Positions 7,265-15,179 of a stretch of DNA of 36,184 bases are shown here, piece by piece. Below the pieces are notes generated by a model. It saw nothing but the letters and a program-made list of their open reading frames with translations. It had not been told where the DNA came from and ran no database searches. The DNA comes from SIG636 sp045604285 (GTDB taxonomy: Bacteria > Bacillota > Clostridia > Oscillospirales > CAG-382): contig JAZUNS010000153.1 of assembly GCA_045604285.1 (NCBI GenBank), forward strand, positions 1 to 36,184, in the 5' to 3' direction. The translations under genes were made by a program, and so were the position numbers. The stretch's first letter is position 1, and the number at the start of each line of letters is the position of its first letter.

Positions 7265-8407
7265 TTGCGGAGGGGATGGCATATAAAAAAGATATTTACG
7301 GCATTACTTTGCGTGGCTTTGGTTTTGGGCGTGGGTTTGTATAAGCCGTCCACGGCACCCGCCTTTAAAAAGGAAACCTTGTACGTTTACGCAGGTGAGG
7401 GCGGTACCGACGTATCTGCCCGCAGTGCGGCGTTGATAGAGGCCGAGGGCGGCACCTTGCTTTTTGCCCACAACGCCGAAACGCCCCTGCCCATGGCAAG
7501 CACAACCAAGATAATGACCGCCGCCATAGTTTTAGAGCAGATGGAGCTTTCCTACGCCTTTACCGTGCCTGCCGAGGCAACGGGGGTGGAGGGCTCGTCC
7601 ATGTATCTTAGTGCAGGTGAGATTTTTACGGTGGAGGAGCTTTTGTACGGGCTTATGTTAGAGTCGGGCAACGATGCCGCCGTAGCCCTTGCCATTGCAA
7701 CCGCAGGCAGCGTGGAAGAGTTTGTAAAGCTTATGAACCGCAAGGCGGAGGAGCTGGGGCTTGAAAACACCCGTTTTGCAAATCCCCACGGGCTTACGGA
7801 GGAGGGGCATTACACCACCGCCGCAGAGCTTGCAAGGATAACGGCATACGCCCTAAAGGTTGAGGGCTTTGAGTTGATAAGCTCTACCGTATCTAAGGTT
7901 ATAGAGGGTGAAGGACACTTGACCCGCTATTTAAGCAACCACAACCGCCTGCTTAAAAGCTACAGCGGTATGATAGGCGGCAAAACCGGCTATACCGACG
8001 CCGCAGGCAGATGCCTTGTTACGGCGGCAAGGCGCAACGGTATGACTATTGTGGCGGTTACCCTGGACGATAGGGACGATTGGAACGACCACAGGCGGAT
8101 GCTGGATTACGGTTTTTATGCCTATGGGATGAAGACCGTATGCACCAAGGGAGAATCCGTGGCGATACCCGTAACTGAGGGCAAGCAGGCTTCGGTTTTG
8201 GGGCTTGTTGATGAAACCGCAAGGATATGTATTCCCACCGATGCAAGCTTTGAAAGAGTGTTTGATATATCCCCGTTGACCGCCCCCGTAAAGGTGGGGC
8301 AAAGGGTTGGGACCCTAAAAATCTACAGCGATGGTGCGCTTGTTAAGGAAGTGCCGCTGTACTCTGCCGAAGAGGTGGAAAAGAAAAAGAAATGGTTATT
8401 CTTTTAA
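7265..8407 (+). CDS. dacF: D-alanyl-D-alanine carboxypeptidase (peptidase S11, DacF-like)
   Basis: A penicillin-binding protein that removes the terminal D-Ala from peptidoglycan stems. The three active-site motifs are intact: STTK (about 79-82), SGN (134-136) and KTG (240-242). A hydrophobic signal (FTALLCVALVLGVGL) indicates export. The C-terminal beta domain ends in EKKKKWLFF, without the usual amphipathic anchor helix. The true start is uncertain. The open frame reaches TTG at 7265, which has no ribosome binding site, whereas GGAGGGG (7269-7275) directly abuts an ATG at 7276 in another frame. Removing one A from the A6 run at 7285-7290 would join that ATG to the gene as MAYKKIFTALL. ATA at 7283 is another option. 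The gene follows ytfJ and precedes rluB, as in many Clostridia. Confidence 0.92.
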   Translation: MRRGWHIKKIFTALLCVALVLGVGLYKPSTAPAFKKETLYVYAGEGGTDVSARSAALIEAEGGTLLFAHNAETPLPMASTTKIMTAAIVLEQMELSYAFTVPAEATGVEGSSMYLSAGEIFTVEELLYGLMLESGNDAAVALAIATAGSVEEFVKLMNRKAEELGLENTRFANPHGLTEEGHYTTAAELARITAYALKVEGFELISSTVSKVIEGEGHLTRYLSNHNRLLKSYSGMIGGKTGYTDAAGRCLVTAARRNGMTIVAVTLDDRDDWNDHRRMLDYGFYAYGMKTVCTKGESVAIPVTEGKQASVLGLVDETARICIPTDASFERVFDISPLTAPVKVGQRVGTLKIYSDGALVKEVPLYSAEEVEKKKKWLFF

Positions 8408-8420
8408 CGGAAGGTAAAAA

Positions 8421-9179
8421 ATGGAAAAAGTAAGGCTGCAAAAATACATGGCAGACTGTGGGCTTATGTCCCGCAGAGCGGCAGAAAAAGAGATAGATAT
8501 GGGCAAGGTTACCGTTAACGGCGTTACCGCCACGGTGGGCGAAAGCGTAGTGCCAGGCAGGGACAAGGTAGTATACGACGGCAAGCCCGTGGTGCTTAAA
8601 AAGCGCTACGTATATTATCTGCTTAACAAGCCCCAGGGGGTAGTAACCACCATGAGCGACGAGTTTGGCAGAAAGACGGTAAGAGACCTGCTGCCCGAAA
8701 AGGACAGGGTTTATCCCGTTGGCAGGCTGGATAAGGACAGCGAAGGGCTTATACTTTGCACCAACGACGGCGACCTGGCAAACAAGCTTATGCATCCTGC
8801 CTACCACTTAAAAAAGACCTATATAGTAAACGTAAGGGGCTTGGTAAGCGGCAGCAAGGCCGACGAGCTTAGAGCACTGCGAGAGCTTGAAGGGGAAAGA
8901 ATTGCCCCGGCGGAGATAAATATTGTAAGCCGAAACGAGCATTTCAGCGTGCTTCGTTTTGTTTTAAGCGAGGGCAAAAACCGTCAGATACGCCGTATGT
9001 GCGAGGCCTGCGGGCTTTCGGTAATGCAGCTTAAGCGCATAGCCATAGGCGGCATTAACATAAACGGGCTGGAAACGGGCAGGTTTCGCAGTCTTACGGA
9101 TAAGGAGCTTAAGGAGCTTAAAGCGGCTGTTGAAAAGAGAGGAAAAGAACGCAATGGTAAAGGTAACACCGGAAATTGA
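8421..9179 (+). CDS. rluB: RsuA/RluB-family 23S rRNA pseudouridine synthase
   Basis: A 252-residue protein. An N-terminal S4 RNA-binding domain (about 1-60, VRLQKYMADCGLMSRRAAEKEI) precedes the catalytic domain with GRLDKDSEGLIL; Asp104 is the catalytic aspartate. KTYIVNV and GKNRQIRRMCEACGL are further family motifs. RluB-type enzymes isomerise a uridine in helix 89-93 of 23S rRNA; the exact target is inferred from Firmicute homologues next to dacF and scpAB. The C-terminus is a basic tail (about 230-252). The last 26 bases overlap the next gene. Confidence 0.93.
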   Translation: MEKVRLQKYMADCGLMSRRAAEKEIDMGKVTVNGVTATVGESVVPGRDKVVYDGKPVVLKKRYVYYLLNKPQGVVTTMSDEFGRKTVRDLLPEKDRVYPVGRLDKDSEGLILCTNDGDLANKLMHPAYHLKKTYIVNVRGLVSGSKADELRALRELEGERIAPAEINIVSRNEHFSVLRFVLSEGKNRQIRRMCEACGLSVMQLKRIAIGGININGLETGRFRSLTDKELKELKAAVEKRGKERNGKGNTGN

Positions 9180-9540
9180 CATAGAAAAAATAACCGAGCT
9201 TTGTAAAAGATGCAATATAGCGGGGGAAGCAAACGCCCTTTGCTACTTTATATACGTTGATGAAAAGATAGGCGGTATATGCCTTTTTAAGCTTACGCCT
9301 GACGGCGGAAGGATAATTGCCCTTAGGAACACCCCCGACGTGGAGGATGAGGGCGCACTTATAATAGGCGGCAGAGCTTGCCTTGATTTTATTGAACGCA
9401 AAAGCGGGTTTTACGCCTACTACGATGACGGCGGCAACGTTAAAACAGCGGCAGCGCTGGGATTTACCGAAAAGGAGGGGCGGCTGTATCTGGATCTGCA
9501 CGGATATTTCGGTGGATGCTGTGGCTGCAACAAGAAATGA
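9154..9540 (+). CDS. Small GNAT-like protein of unknown function with C-terminal CCGC
   Basis: A 128-residue protein from the ATG at 9154, which has GAGAGG 11 bases upstream; a TTG at 9130 would add 8 residues. The order of segments resembles a GNAT acetyltransferase: a helical start, a YVDEKIGGICLFKL strand pair, ALIIGGRACLDFIERKSG, then KTAAALGFTEKEGRLYLDL. The acetyl-CoA loop (R/QxxGxG/A) is not evident, so activity is doubtful. The C-terminus is GYFGGCCGCNKK, three cysteines that might bind metal or be lipid- or thiol-linked. It overlaps rluB by 26 bp and yhbY by 4. No function is known to me. Confidence 0.75.
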   Translation: MVKVTPEIDIEKITELCKRCNIAGEANALCYFIYVDEKIGGICLFKLTPDGGRIIALRNTPDVEDEGALIIGGRACLDFIERKSGFYAYYDDGGNVKTAAALGFTEKEGRLYLDLHGYFGGCCGCNKK

Positions 9541-9830
9541 TTACTACAAAACAAAGAGCATATTTAAGGTCAATGGCCCACGATATTGAAGCAATAATGC
9601 AAATAGGCAAGGGCGGCATTACCGAAAACCTTGTTAAGACCTTTAGCGATGCACTTGAAGCAAGAGAGATAATAAAGATTTCCGTTTTAGAGACGGCACC
9701 CTATACACCTAAGGAGTGCATGGAGGCGCTGTGCGAGCTTTTGGAGTGCGAAGCGGTGCAGGTTGTGGGCAGAAAGCTTGTTTTGTACCGTGAAAGTAAA
9801 AAGAACAAAAAGATAAATCTTCCCCGATAA
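9537..9830 (+). CDS. yhbY: YhbY/CRS1-domain RNA-binding protein
   Basis: A 97-residue protein starting MITTKQRAYLRSMAHDIEAIMQIGKGG, which matches YhbY. The GxxG loop GKGG at about 22-25 is the RNA-binding turn of the CRM domain. YhbY associates with pre-50S ribosomal particles. I chose the ATG at 9537, which overlaps the preceding stop (ATGA), over the ATG at 9516 because the former gives the family's normal N-terminus. No separate ribosome binding site is visible, so it probably relies on translational coupling. It lies next to nadD-yqeK, as in Bacillus (yqeI-nadD-yqeK). Confidence 0.93.
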   Translation: MITTKQRAYLRSMAHDIEAIMQIGKGGITENLVKTFSDALEAREIIKISVLETAPYTPKECMEALCELLECEAVQVVGRKLVLYRESKKNKKINLPR

Positions 9831-9836
9831 GTGCCT

Positions 9837-11057
9837 ATGGAAAACAAGATAATAGGGCTTTACGGCGGTACCTTTGACCCGCCCCATCTTGCCCACGTGG
9901 CGTTGGCAAAGGCGTTTTTGCAAAGCTTTGACGGCGCAAGGCTTACGGTTATGCCCTGCCTTATACCTCCCCATAAGATAAGGGAGGCAGGCGGCGCCGA
10001 CGGCACACACAGGCTGGAGATGGCACGTCTTGCCTTTGAGGGGCTTGGAGAGGTATCGGATTATGAGCTTACACGGGAAGGGACAAGCTATACCTACCTT
10101 ACGGTTATGCATTTGCAAAAGCTGTATCCCCAACACAAGATATGCATTATTATGGGGCAGGACAATTTAGAGATAATGACAAAATGGCGGGAGTATGAGT
10201 TTTTGCTTAAAAACTGCTGTTTTGCGGTAGCGCTGCGGGGTGACGAGGCAATAAGCCCCACGGTGGACACCCTGCGGAGAGATTATGGTGCGGAAATACA
10301 CCTTTTGCCCATGGAAAAAGCGGACGTTTCCTCTACCGAAATACGCCGCCGTTTAAGAACGGGCGAGGATGCAGAAAAGCTGCTGCCCGCAAAGGTATAC
10401 AATTATATTAAAAGAGAGGGGCTGTATAGGCAGATGAGAGACCTTCTTGAGATTTATGCATACATAAACAATCTTTCGCCCAAGAGAAGGACGCATACCT
10501 ACGGGGTGGAAAAGGCAGCGTTTATGCTTGCTAAACACCACTACCCCCAATTGGACAGAGAGCTGGTTTCGGCAGCGGCGCTGCTGCACGATTGCACCAA
10601 GGAGCTTAGCCCCGAGGAGCAGCTTGCCATTGCAGAGCTGCACGGCGTTTTCTTTACAGAGCTGGAGCTTTCTGTGCCCAAGCTGCGCCATGCGGTAACG
10701 GGTGCGGCTGTGGCAAGGCGTATGTTTGGTCTGCCCGAGGAGGGTGCAAGCGCCATATTATACCACACCACCGCCAAGGCGGATATGACCCCTATGGAAA
10801 AAATATTGTACCTGGCGGATTTTACCGACGAAAACAGAAACGATGACCTTTGCAAGGACGTAAGACGCAAGTATTACGAAAACTTTAACGAGGATAAGGC
10901 AACGGCGATGGATAAGACCCTGCTTTACGCCCTTGAAAGAAGCATTGCCATACTTGAAGAGGAATGTAAGCAAATACACCCGCATACTATTGAAGCAAGA
11001 AACTTTTTAAAGGAGAGTCTTGCGGATGAGGATAGTAAGCGGAGGTATAAGCAATAA
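9837..11057 (+). CDS. nadD: NadD-YqeK fusion: nicotinate-mononucleotide adenylyltransferase plus HD-domain hydrolase
   Basis: One 406-residue frame carries two enzymes that are separate genes in Bacillus. Residues 1-195 are NadD: GGTFDPPHLAH (HxGH-like nucleotide-binding motif) and SSTEIRRRL (ISSTxIR motif); it makes deamido-NAD from nicotinate mononucleotide and ATP. Residues about 200-406 are YqeK, with HTYGV, an HD pair in LLHDCTKEL, and KILYLADFTDENR. YqeK proteins are symmetrical Ap4A hydrolases. No stop or frameshift separates the halves (junction VYNYIKREGLYRQMRDLLEIY). The start could also be GTG at 9831; neither has a clear ribosome binding site. It overlaps the LCP gene by 32 bp. 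Confidence 0.93.
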   Translation: MENKIIGLYGGTFDPPHLAHVALAKAFLQSFDGARLTVMPCLIPPHKIREAGGADGTHRLEMARLAFEGLGEVSDYELTREGTSYTYLTVMHLQKLYPQHKICIIMGQDNLEIMTKWREYEFLLKNCCFAVALRGDEAISPTVDTLRRDYGAEIHLLPMEKADVSSTEIRRRLRTGEDAEKLLPAKVYNYIKREGLYRQMRDLLEIYAYINNLSPKRRTHTYGVEKAAFMLAKHHYPQLDRELVSAAALLHDCTKELSPEEQLAIAELHGVFFTELELSVPKLRHAVTGAAVARRMFGLPEEGASAILYHTTAKADMTPMEKILYLADFTDENRNDDLCKDVRRKYYENFNEDKATAMDKTLLYALERSIAILEEECKQIHPHTIEARNFLKESLADEDSKRRYKQ

Positions 11058-12129
11058 GAAGAAAAGACACAGCGTTTTTATAATTTTGGGGCTTGTGTTG
11101 TCCCTTACGGTGCTGTTTTCGGTTGCTTATCAAAAGGGCGGCGATAAGGACGTGCCGATAGACGGTGACGACTATATCCACAAAATATACGGCGAAAGTG
11201 CAGACGACGTTTTTGACGAGGTAACCGTTGCGGACAGGCAAGGCATTTTGGTGCTTGGCAAGGACTATGACAGCAACCGCACCGACGCAATTATTTGCGT
11301 TTCCGTTAACAAAAGCGACGGCACGGTTTCTACCCTGCAGATACCAAGGGATACCTACGTAAGCGACGGCGACTTTAGCGGCAGAATAAACACCTTGTTG
11401 CCAAGATACAAGACCATCGCCGAAAAAGCCGGTGCTGCCGACCCCATGGATACGGGGATAAAAGCGCTTAGAGATAAGATTTTTAAGGATTTTGGCATAT
11501 ATTGCCACAACTATATTTTTATTGATTGCGCCGCCGTAGAACAGCTTACCGACGCCGTTGGCGGAGTGGTGCTGGACGTTCCTACGGATATCGACTATAC
11601 CGATGCCGAACGGGACATTGACCTGCATCTTAAAGAAGGCGTGCAAAAGCTTAACGGCAAGCTGGCATCGCAGTTTGTAAGGTACCGCCAAGGGTATCCC
11701 CAGGCAGACATAGGCAGGATAGACGCCCAAAAGCTTTACGTTGCCGCCATGTTTGATAAGCTTAAGGGGCTTGGTTCGGTAAAAAATGCGGCAAAGCTGG
11801 CAGAGGTACTTGCGGTATACGTAAAGACCGACCTTACGGCAGAGGAAACGGCAGCCCTTGCCACCGCCCTTTGCATGACGGAGGCACAAAATATAGTTAT
11901 GTATACCTTGCCCGGCAACGGGGTTGAGGTAAAGGGCGCCAGCTATTACGGCGCTTACAAAGAACTGCTTTGCAGGATAGTTAACGACGCATTTGGCGAT
12001 ACTACGGTTGCCGCCCTTAGCGTTCCGGATTTTTACGCTACGGTTAACGGCGGATATACCGATACGGAAGGGGTAAGGCTTTCTTCCGTTTTGGACCACG
12101 GCATTGCCATACCCGTATACGCAAATTGA
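11026..12129 (+). CDS. LytR-CpsA-Psr (LCP) family cell-wall glycopolymer transferase
   Basis: A 367-residue protein with a short basic cytoplasmic N-terminus, one membrane helix (about 17-37) and an outer LCP domain. Motifs seen are GILVLGKDYDSNRTDAIICV, the substrate-pocket STLQIPRDTYV, and the late VRYRQGYPQADIGRIDAQK with conserved arginines. LCP proteins attach teichoic acids or capsular glycans to peptidoglycan. AAAGGAGAG sits 9 bases before the ATG at 11026, so I preferred it to TTG at 11020. It overlaps nadD-yqeK by 32 bp, and rsfS follows, a conserved clostridial order. Which polymer it transfers cannot be told. Confidence 0.92.
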   Translation: MRIVSGGISNKKKRHSVFIILGLVLSLTVLFSVAYQKGGDKDVPIDGDDYIHKIYGESADDVFDEVTVADRQGILVLGKDYDSNRTDAIICVSVNKSDGTVSTLQIPRDTYVSDGDFSGRINTLLPRYKTIAEKAGAADPMDTGIKALRDKIFKDFGIYCHNYIFIDCAAVEQLTDAVGGVVLDVPTDIDYTDAERDIDLHLKEGVQKLNGKLASQFVRYRQGYPQADIGRIDAQKLYVAAMFDKLKGLGSVKNAAKLAEVLAVYVKTDLTAEETAALATALCMTEAQNIVMYTLPGNGVEVKGASYYGAYKELLCRIVNDAFGDTTVAALSVPDFYATVNGGYTDTEGVRLSSVLDHGIAIPVYAN

Positions 12130-12157
12130 TATACTAACATATAAGGAAGGTAAAACC

Positions 12158-12520
12158 ATGGAAAACAAGCAAGAATTGGCAGTAAAACAAGCCGCAGAAA
12201 TTGCAAAAATAGCCGCAGACGCTTTGGACGGCAAAAAGGGTCTTGACGTGACCGTGCTTTCTGTAGGAAAGCAGACCGTGTTGGCCGATTACTTTGTTAT
12301 AGCAACGGGTACCTCTTCTACCCACGTTAAGGCGCTGGCTGACGAGGCAGAGTTTAAGCTTAAAGAGGCCGGCTATGAATGCGGCCACGTAGAAGGCCAC
12401 GGCGACTGGAAGCTTTTGGATTATCATTCCGTTATCATCCACGTTTTCACCAAGGACGCAAGAGAGTTTTATAAGCTTGAAAAGCTGTGGACCGATGCGG
12501 AAGTTATAAACGAAGACTAA
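12158..12520 (+). CDS. rsfS: Ribosomal silencing factor RsfS
   Basis: A 120-residue protein, the usual size. The pattern KKGLDVTVLSVGKQTVLADYFVIATGTSSTHVKALADE and GHGDWKLLDYHSVIIHVF is typical of RsfS (Iojap), which binds L14 and blocks subunit joining during starvation. I chose the ATG at 12158, 7 bases after AGGAAGG, over an in-frame ATG at 12104 that lies inside the preceding gene. It sits 28 bp after the LCP gene and 30 bp before leuS, without visible terminators. Confidence 0.96.
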   Translation: MENKQELAVKQAAEIAKIAADALDGKKGLDVTVLSVGKQTVLADYFVIATGTSSTHVKALADEAEFKLKEAGYECGHVEGHGDWKLLDYHSVIIHVFTKDAREFYKLEKLWTDAEVINED

Positions 12521-12550
12521 AAATTAAGGCTTTGAAAGGATAAAAGGATA

Positions 12551-14950
12551 ATGAAGTATTCCCATAAGGAAACAGAACAAAAATGGCAAAGCAGATGGGC
12601 AGAGCAAAAGGCTTTTGCCGCAACTAACGATAAAAGCAAGCCCAAGTATTACGCCTTGGTAGAGTTTCCCTACCCCTCCGGCGCAGGCCTTCACGTTGGA
12701 CACCCCAGACCCTATACCGCTTTGGATATAGTTTCCAGAAAGCGCCGTATGGAAGGCTACAACGTGCTTTTCCCCATGGGTTGGGACGCATTTGGCTTGC
12801 CCACCGAAAACTATGCTATAAAAAACAAAATGCACCCCCGCATTGTAACCGAAAACAACGTTGCCCGCTTTAAGGGTCAGCTGCAGGCATTGGGGCTTTC
12901 CTTTGATTGGGACAGAGAAATAAACACCACTGACGAAAGATATTATAAGTGGACCCAGTGGATATTCCTTCAGCTTTTTAAAAAGGGCTTGGCATATAAA
13001 AAGGAGATGACCGTTAACTGGTGTACCTCCTGTAAAGTAGTGCTTGCCAACGAAGAGGTTGTAAGCGGTTGCTGCGAGCGTTGCGGCAGCGAAGTTGTAC
13101 GCAAGGCAAAAAGCCAGTGGATGCTTAAGATAACCGAGTACGCAGACCGTCTTATAGACGACCTTGAAACCGTTGATTATATTGAACGTGTTAAGCTGGC
13201 GGAAAAGAACTGGATAGGCCGCTCCTACGGGGCAGAGGTTAACTTTGATACCAGCAAGGGCGATAAGCTTAAGGTGTTTACCACCCGCCCCGATACCCTT
13301 TACGGCGCAACCTATATGGTTATAGCGCCTGAGCATCCCTACGTTGAAAAATGGAAGGACAGCCTTACCAACTATGACGATATTATAGCCTACAGAGAAG
13401 CCGCCGCCAAGAAGAGCGACTTTGAGCGTACCGAGATGGCTAAGGACAAAACCGGCGTGCGCCTTGAGGGCGTTACCGCAATAAATCCTCTTACCGGTAA
13501 AGAGATACCCATTTTCGTATCCGACTACGTGCTTATAACCTACGGTACCGGCGCAATTATGGCAGTACCTGCCCACGATGACCGTGACTGGGCGTTTGCA
13601 AAGGTATTTGGCTTGCCCATTATTGAGGTTGTTGCAGGCGGCAACGTACAAGAAGCTGCATTTACCGACGTTGAAACGGGCGTTATGGTTAACAGCGGTA
13701 TCCTTGACGGGCTTGAAGTTAAGGACGCAAAGGTTAAGATTATAGAATACCTTACCGAAAAAGGCATAGGCGAAAAGAAGGTTAACTACAAGCTGCGTGA
13801 CTGGGTATTCTCCCGTCAGCGTTATTGGGGCGAGCCCATCCCCTTGGTATACTGCGAGCATTGCGGCTGGCAGCCCATAGATGAAAAAGCCCTGCCCCTT
13901 ACCCTGCCCGAGGTTGAGTCCTACGAGCCTACCGACAACGGCGAATCCCCCTTGGCTAATATGACCGATTGGGTCAATACCACCTGTCCCAAGTGCGGCG
14001 CACCCGCCAAGCGTGAAACCGATACCATGCCTCAGTGGGCAGGCTCATCCTGGTACTTCCTTAGATATTGTGACCCCAACAACGAAGAAGAGTTTGCATC
14101 CAAGGAAGCCCAGGAATACTGGATGCCCGTTGACTGGTACAACGGCGGTATGGAACACGCCACCCTCCACCTGCTTTATTCCAGATTCTGGGCTAAGGCA
14201 CTTTATGACCTGGGCTACATCTCCTGCCCCGAGCCTTATCTTAAGCGTACTGCCCACGGTATGGTGCTGGGTGAGGACGGCGAAAAGATGTCCAAATCCA
14301 GAGGTAACGTTATCAACCCCGACGACGTTGTAAACGAGTTTGGTGCAGATACCATGCGTCTGTACGAAATGTTTATGGGTGACTTTGAAAAGAGCGCACC
14401 TTGGTCCACCAACAGCGTAAAGGGCTGCCGCAGATTCCTGGACCGCTTTGCCGCACTTAGCGAAAAGATGGTGCCCAAGGCATCCCCTGCAGTAGAAAAA
14501 GCTCTTCACAAAACCATTAAGAAGGTTACCGCCGATATAGAGGCGATGAAGTTTAACACCGCTATCGCCGCAATGATGACCCTGCTTAACGATATTAACG
14601 AGGGCGGCGGTGCGGATGCCGAAACTCTTAAGACCTTTGCTTTGTTGCTTTGCCCCTTTGCTCCTCATATCGCAGAGGAAATGTGGGAAAGCCTTGGCGG
14701 CAAGGGCTTGGCTTCTCTTGCAGAATGGCCCAAGTATGACGAAGAAAAGGTTAAAGAGGACAGCGTAACCGTTGCGGTTTCCGTGCTTGGTAAGTTCCAG
14801 GGTACGGTTAACGTTCCCGTTGGCGCAGACGAAGCCACCGTATACGCAGAAGCACTTAAGCTTGAAAAAGTTCTTGCCCGTATAGACGGCAAGGAAGTAT
14901 TCAAGAAGATCTACATCCAGGATAAGATGCTTAACATCCTTTGCAAATAG
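12551..14950 (+). CDS. leuS: Leucine-tRNA ligase
   Basis: A 799-residue class I synthetase. The HIGH signature is HVGH (48-51) and KMSKS is at 579-583 (GEKMSKSRGN). The first zinc module is CTSC...CCERC (about 158-177), the CP1 editing domain (about 215-400) holds YGTGAIMAVPAHDDRDWAFA, and a second cysteine cluster (CEHC...CPKC) lies before the catalytic half's RWAGSSWYFLRY-like AGSSWYFLRYCDP. The C-terminal anticodon and tail domains are complete. It charges tRNA-Leu. The 30-bp gap after rsfS leaves no room for a T-box leader, so it is probably read from the upstream operon. AAAGGAT precedes the start. Confidence 0.97.
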   Translation: MKYSHKETEQKWQSRWAEQKAFAATNDKSKPKYYALVEFPYPSGAGLHVGHPRPYTALDIVSRKRRMEGYNVLFPMGWDAFGLPTENYAIKNKMHPRIVTENNVARFKGQLQALGLSFDWDREINTTDERYYKWTQWIFLQLFKKGLAYKKEMTVNWCTSCKVVLANEEVVSGCCERCGSEVVRKAKSQWMLKITEYADRLIDDLETVDYIERVKLAEKNWIGRSYGAEVNFDTSKGDKLKVFTTRPDTLYGATYMVIAPEHPYVEKWKDSLTNYDDIIAYREAAAKKSDFERTEMAKDKTGVRLEGVTAINPLTGKEIPIFVSDYVLITYGTGAIMAVPAHDDRDWAFAKVFGLPIIEVVAGGNVQEAAFTDVETGVMVNSGILDGLEVKDAKVKIIEYLTEKGIGEKKVNYKLRDWVFSRQRYWGEPIPLVYCEHCGWQPIDEKALPLTLPEVESYEPTDNGESPLANMTDWVNTTCPKCGAPAKRETDTMPQWAGSSWYFLRYCDPNNEEEFASKEAQEYWMPVDWYNGGMEHATLHLLYSRFWAKALYDLGYISCPEPYLKRTAHGMVLGEDGEKMSKSRGNVINPDDVVNEFGADTMRLYEMFMGDFEKSAPWSTNSVKGCRRFLDRFAALSEKMVPKASPAVEKALHKTIKKVTADIEAMKFNTAIAAMMTLLNDINEGGGADAETLKTFALLLCPFAPHIAEEMWESLGGKGLASLAEWPKYDEEKVKEDSVTVAVSVLGKFQGTVNVPVGADEATVYAEALKLEKVLARIDGKEVFKKIYIQDKMLNILCK

Positions 14951-15038
14951 CAGACACCCCACTACTCTCTTCGTTCGTAGCGGGGACCCCGGAACAGACA
15001 CCCCATTGCTCACTTACGTTCGCAACGGGGACCCCGAA
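14951..15038. repeat. Two tandem 44-bp hairpin repeats, CAGACACCCC type
   Basis: Unit 1 (14951-14994) and unit 2 (14995-15038) share CAGACACCCC at the left and CGGGGACCCCG near position 40. Between these blocks each unit folds as a stem: CCCC-A-CTAC with GTAG-C-GGGG in unit 1, and CCCC-A-TTGC with GCAA-C-GGGG in unit 2. The two variable base pairs differ on both arms, so pairing is kept, and both have the same A/C mismatch. Read on the minus strand, each unit is CGGGGTCCCC, stem, loop, stem, GGGGTGT, which is the same architecture as the terminator at 20872-20912. Confidence 0.85.
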
Positions 15039-15052
15039 AAGAAACAACACCA

Positions 15053-15099
15053 TTTCCGTTCACTCGCGTCGTCGCGCCACTTCGTGGCACTCGCGGAAA
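15053..15099. repeat. Branched inverted-repeat element
   Basis: The outer arms TTTCCG (15053-15058) and CGGAAA (15094-15099) enclose two small hairpins, CGCG-TCGT-CGCG (15065-15076) and CCAC-TTC-GTGG (15077-15087), giving a three-way junction. The octamer CACTCGCG occurs twice (15061-15068 and 15088-15095 region). No tRNA features such as a TTC arm or CCA end fit it. Confidence 0.55.
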
Positions 15100-15106
15100 C
15101 TAAGGT

Positions 15107-15139
15107 GTATTTTCTGCGGCACATGTCCGCAGAAAATAC
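15107..15139. repeat. Perfect 13-bp inverted repeat
   Basis: GTATTTTCTGCGG (15107-15119) pairs exactly with 15127-15139 around the loop CACATGT. No T tract follows on either side, so it is not a standard terminator. It may be a protein-binding site or a transcript-stabilising hairpin. Confidence 0.7.
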
Positions 15140-15179
15140 GTTATAAAGCACTTGCGTTGGCAAACGACCGACAATTTAA

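Noticed and set aside
10987..12234. A 415-codon minus-strand frame opposite the LCP gene
   Set aside because: It spans two real plus-strand genes and lacks start signals and motifs.
12524..13861. A 445-codon minus-strand frame opposite leuS
   Set aside because: Same cause as above; leuS is complete and the antisense product has no recognisable features.
14951..15038. Two direct repeats considered as a minimal CRISPR
   Set aside because: The units abut with no spacer between them, the variable bases are in stem arms, and no cas genes are present.
15053..15099. Branched element considered as a tRNA
   Set aside because: It is only about 47 bases, lacks an anticodon arm of the right size and the TTC/GTTCRA motif.
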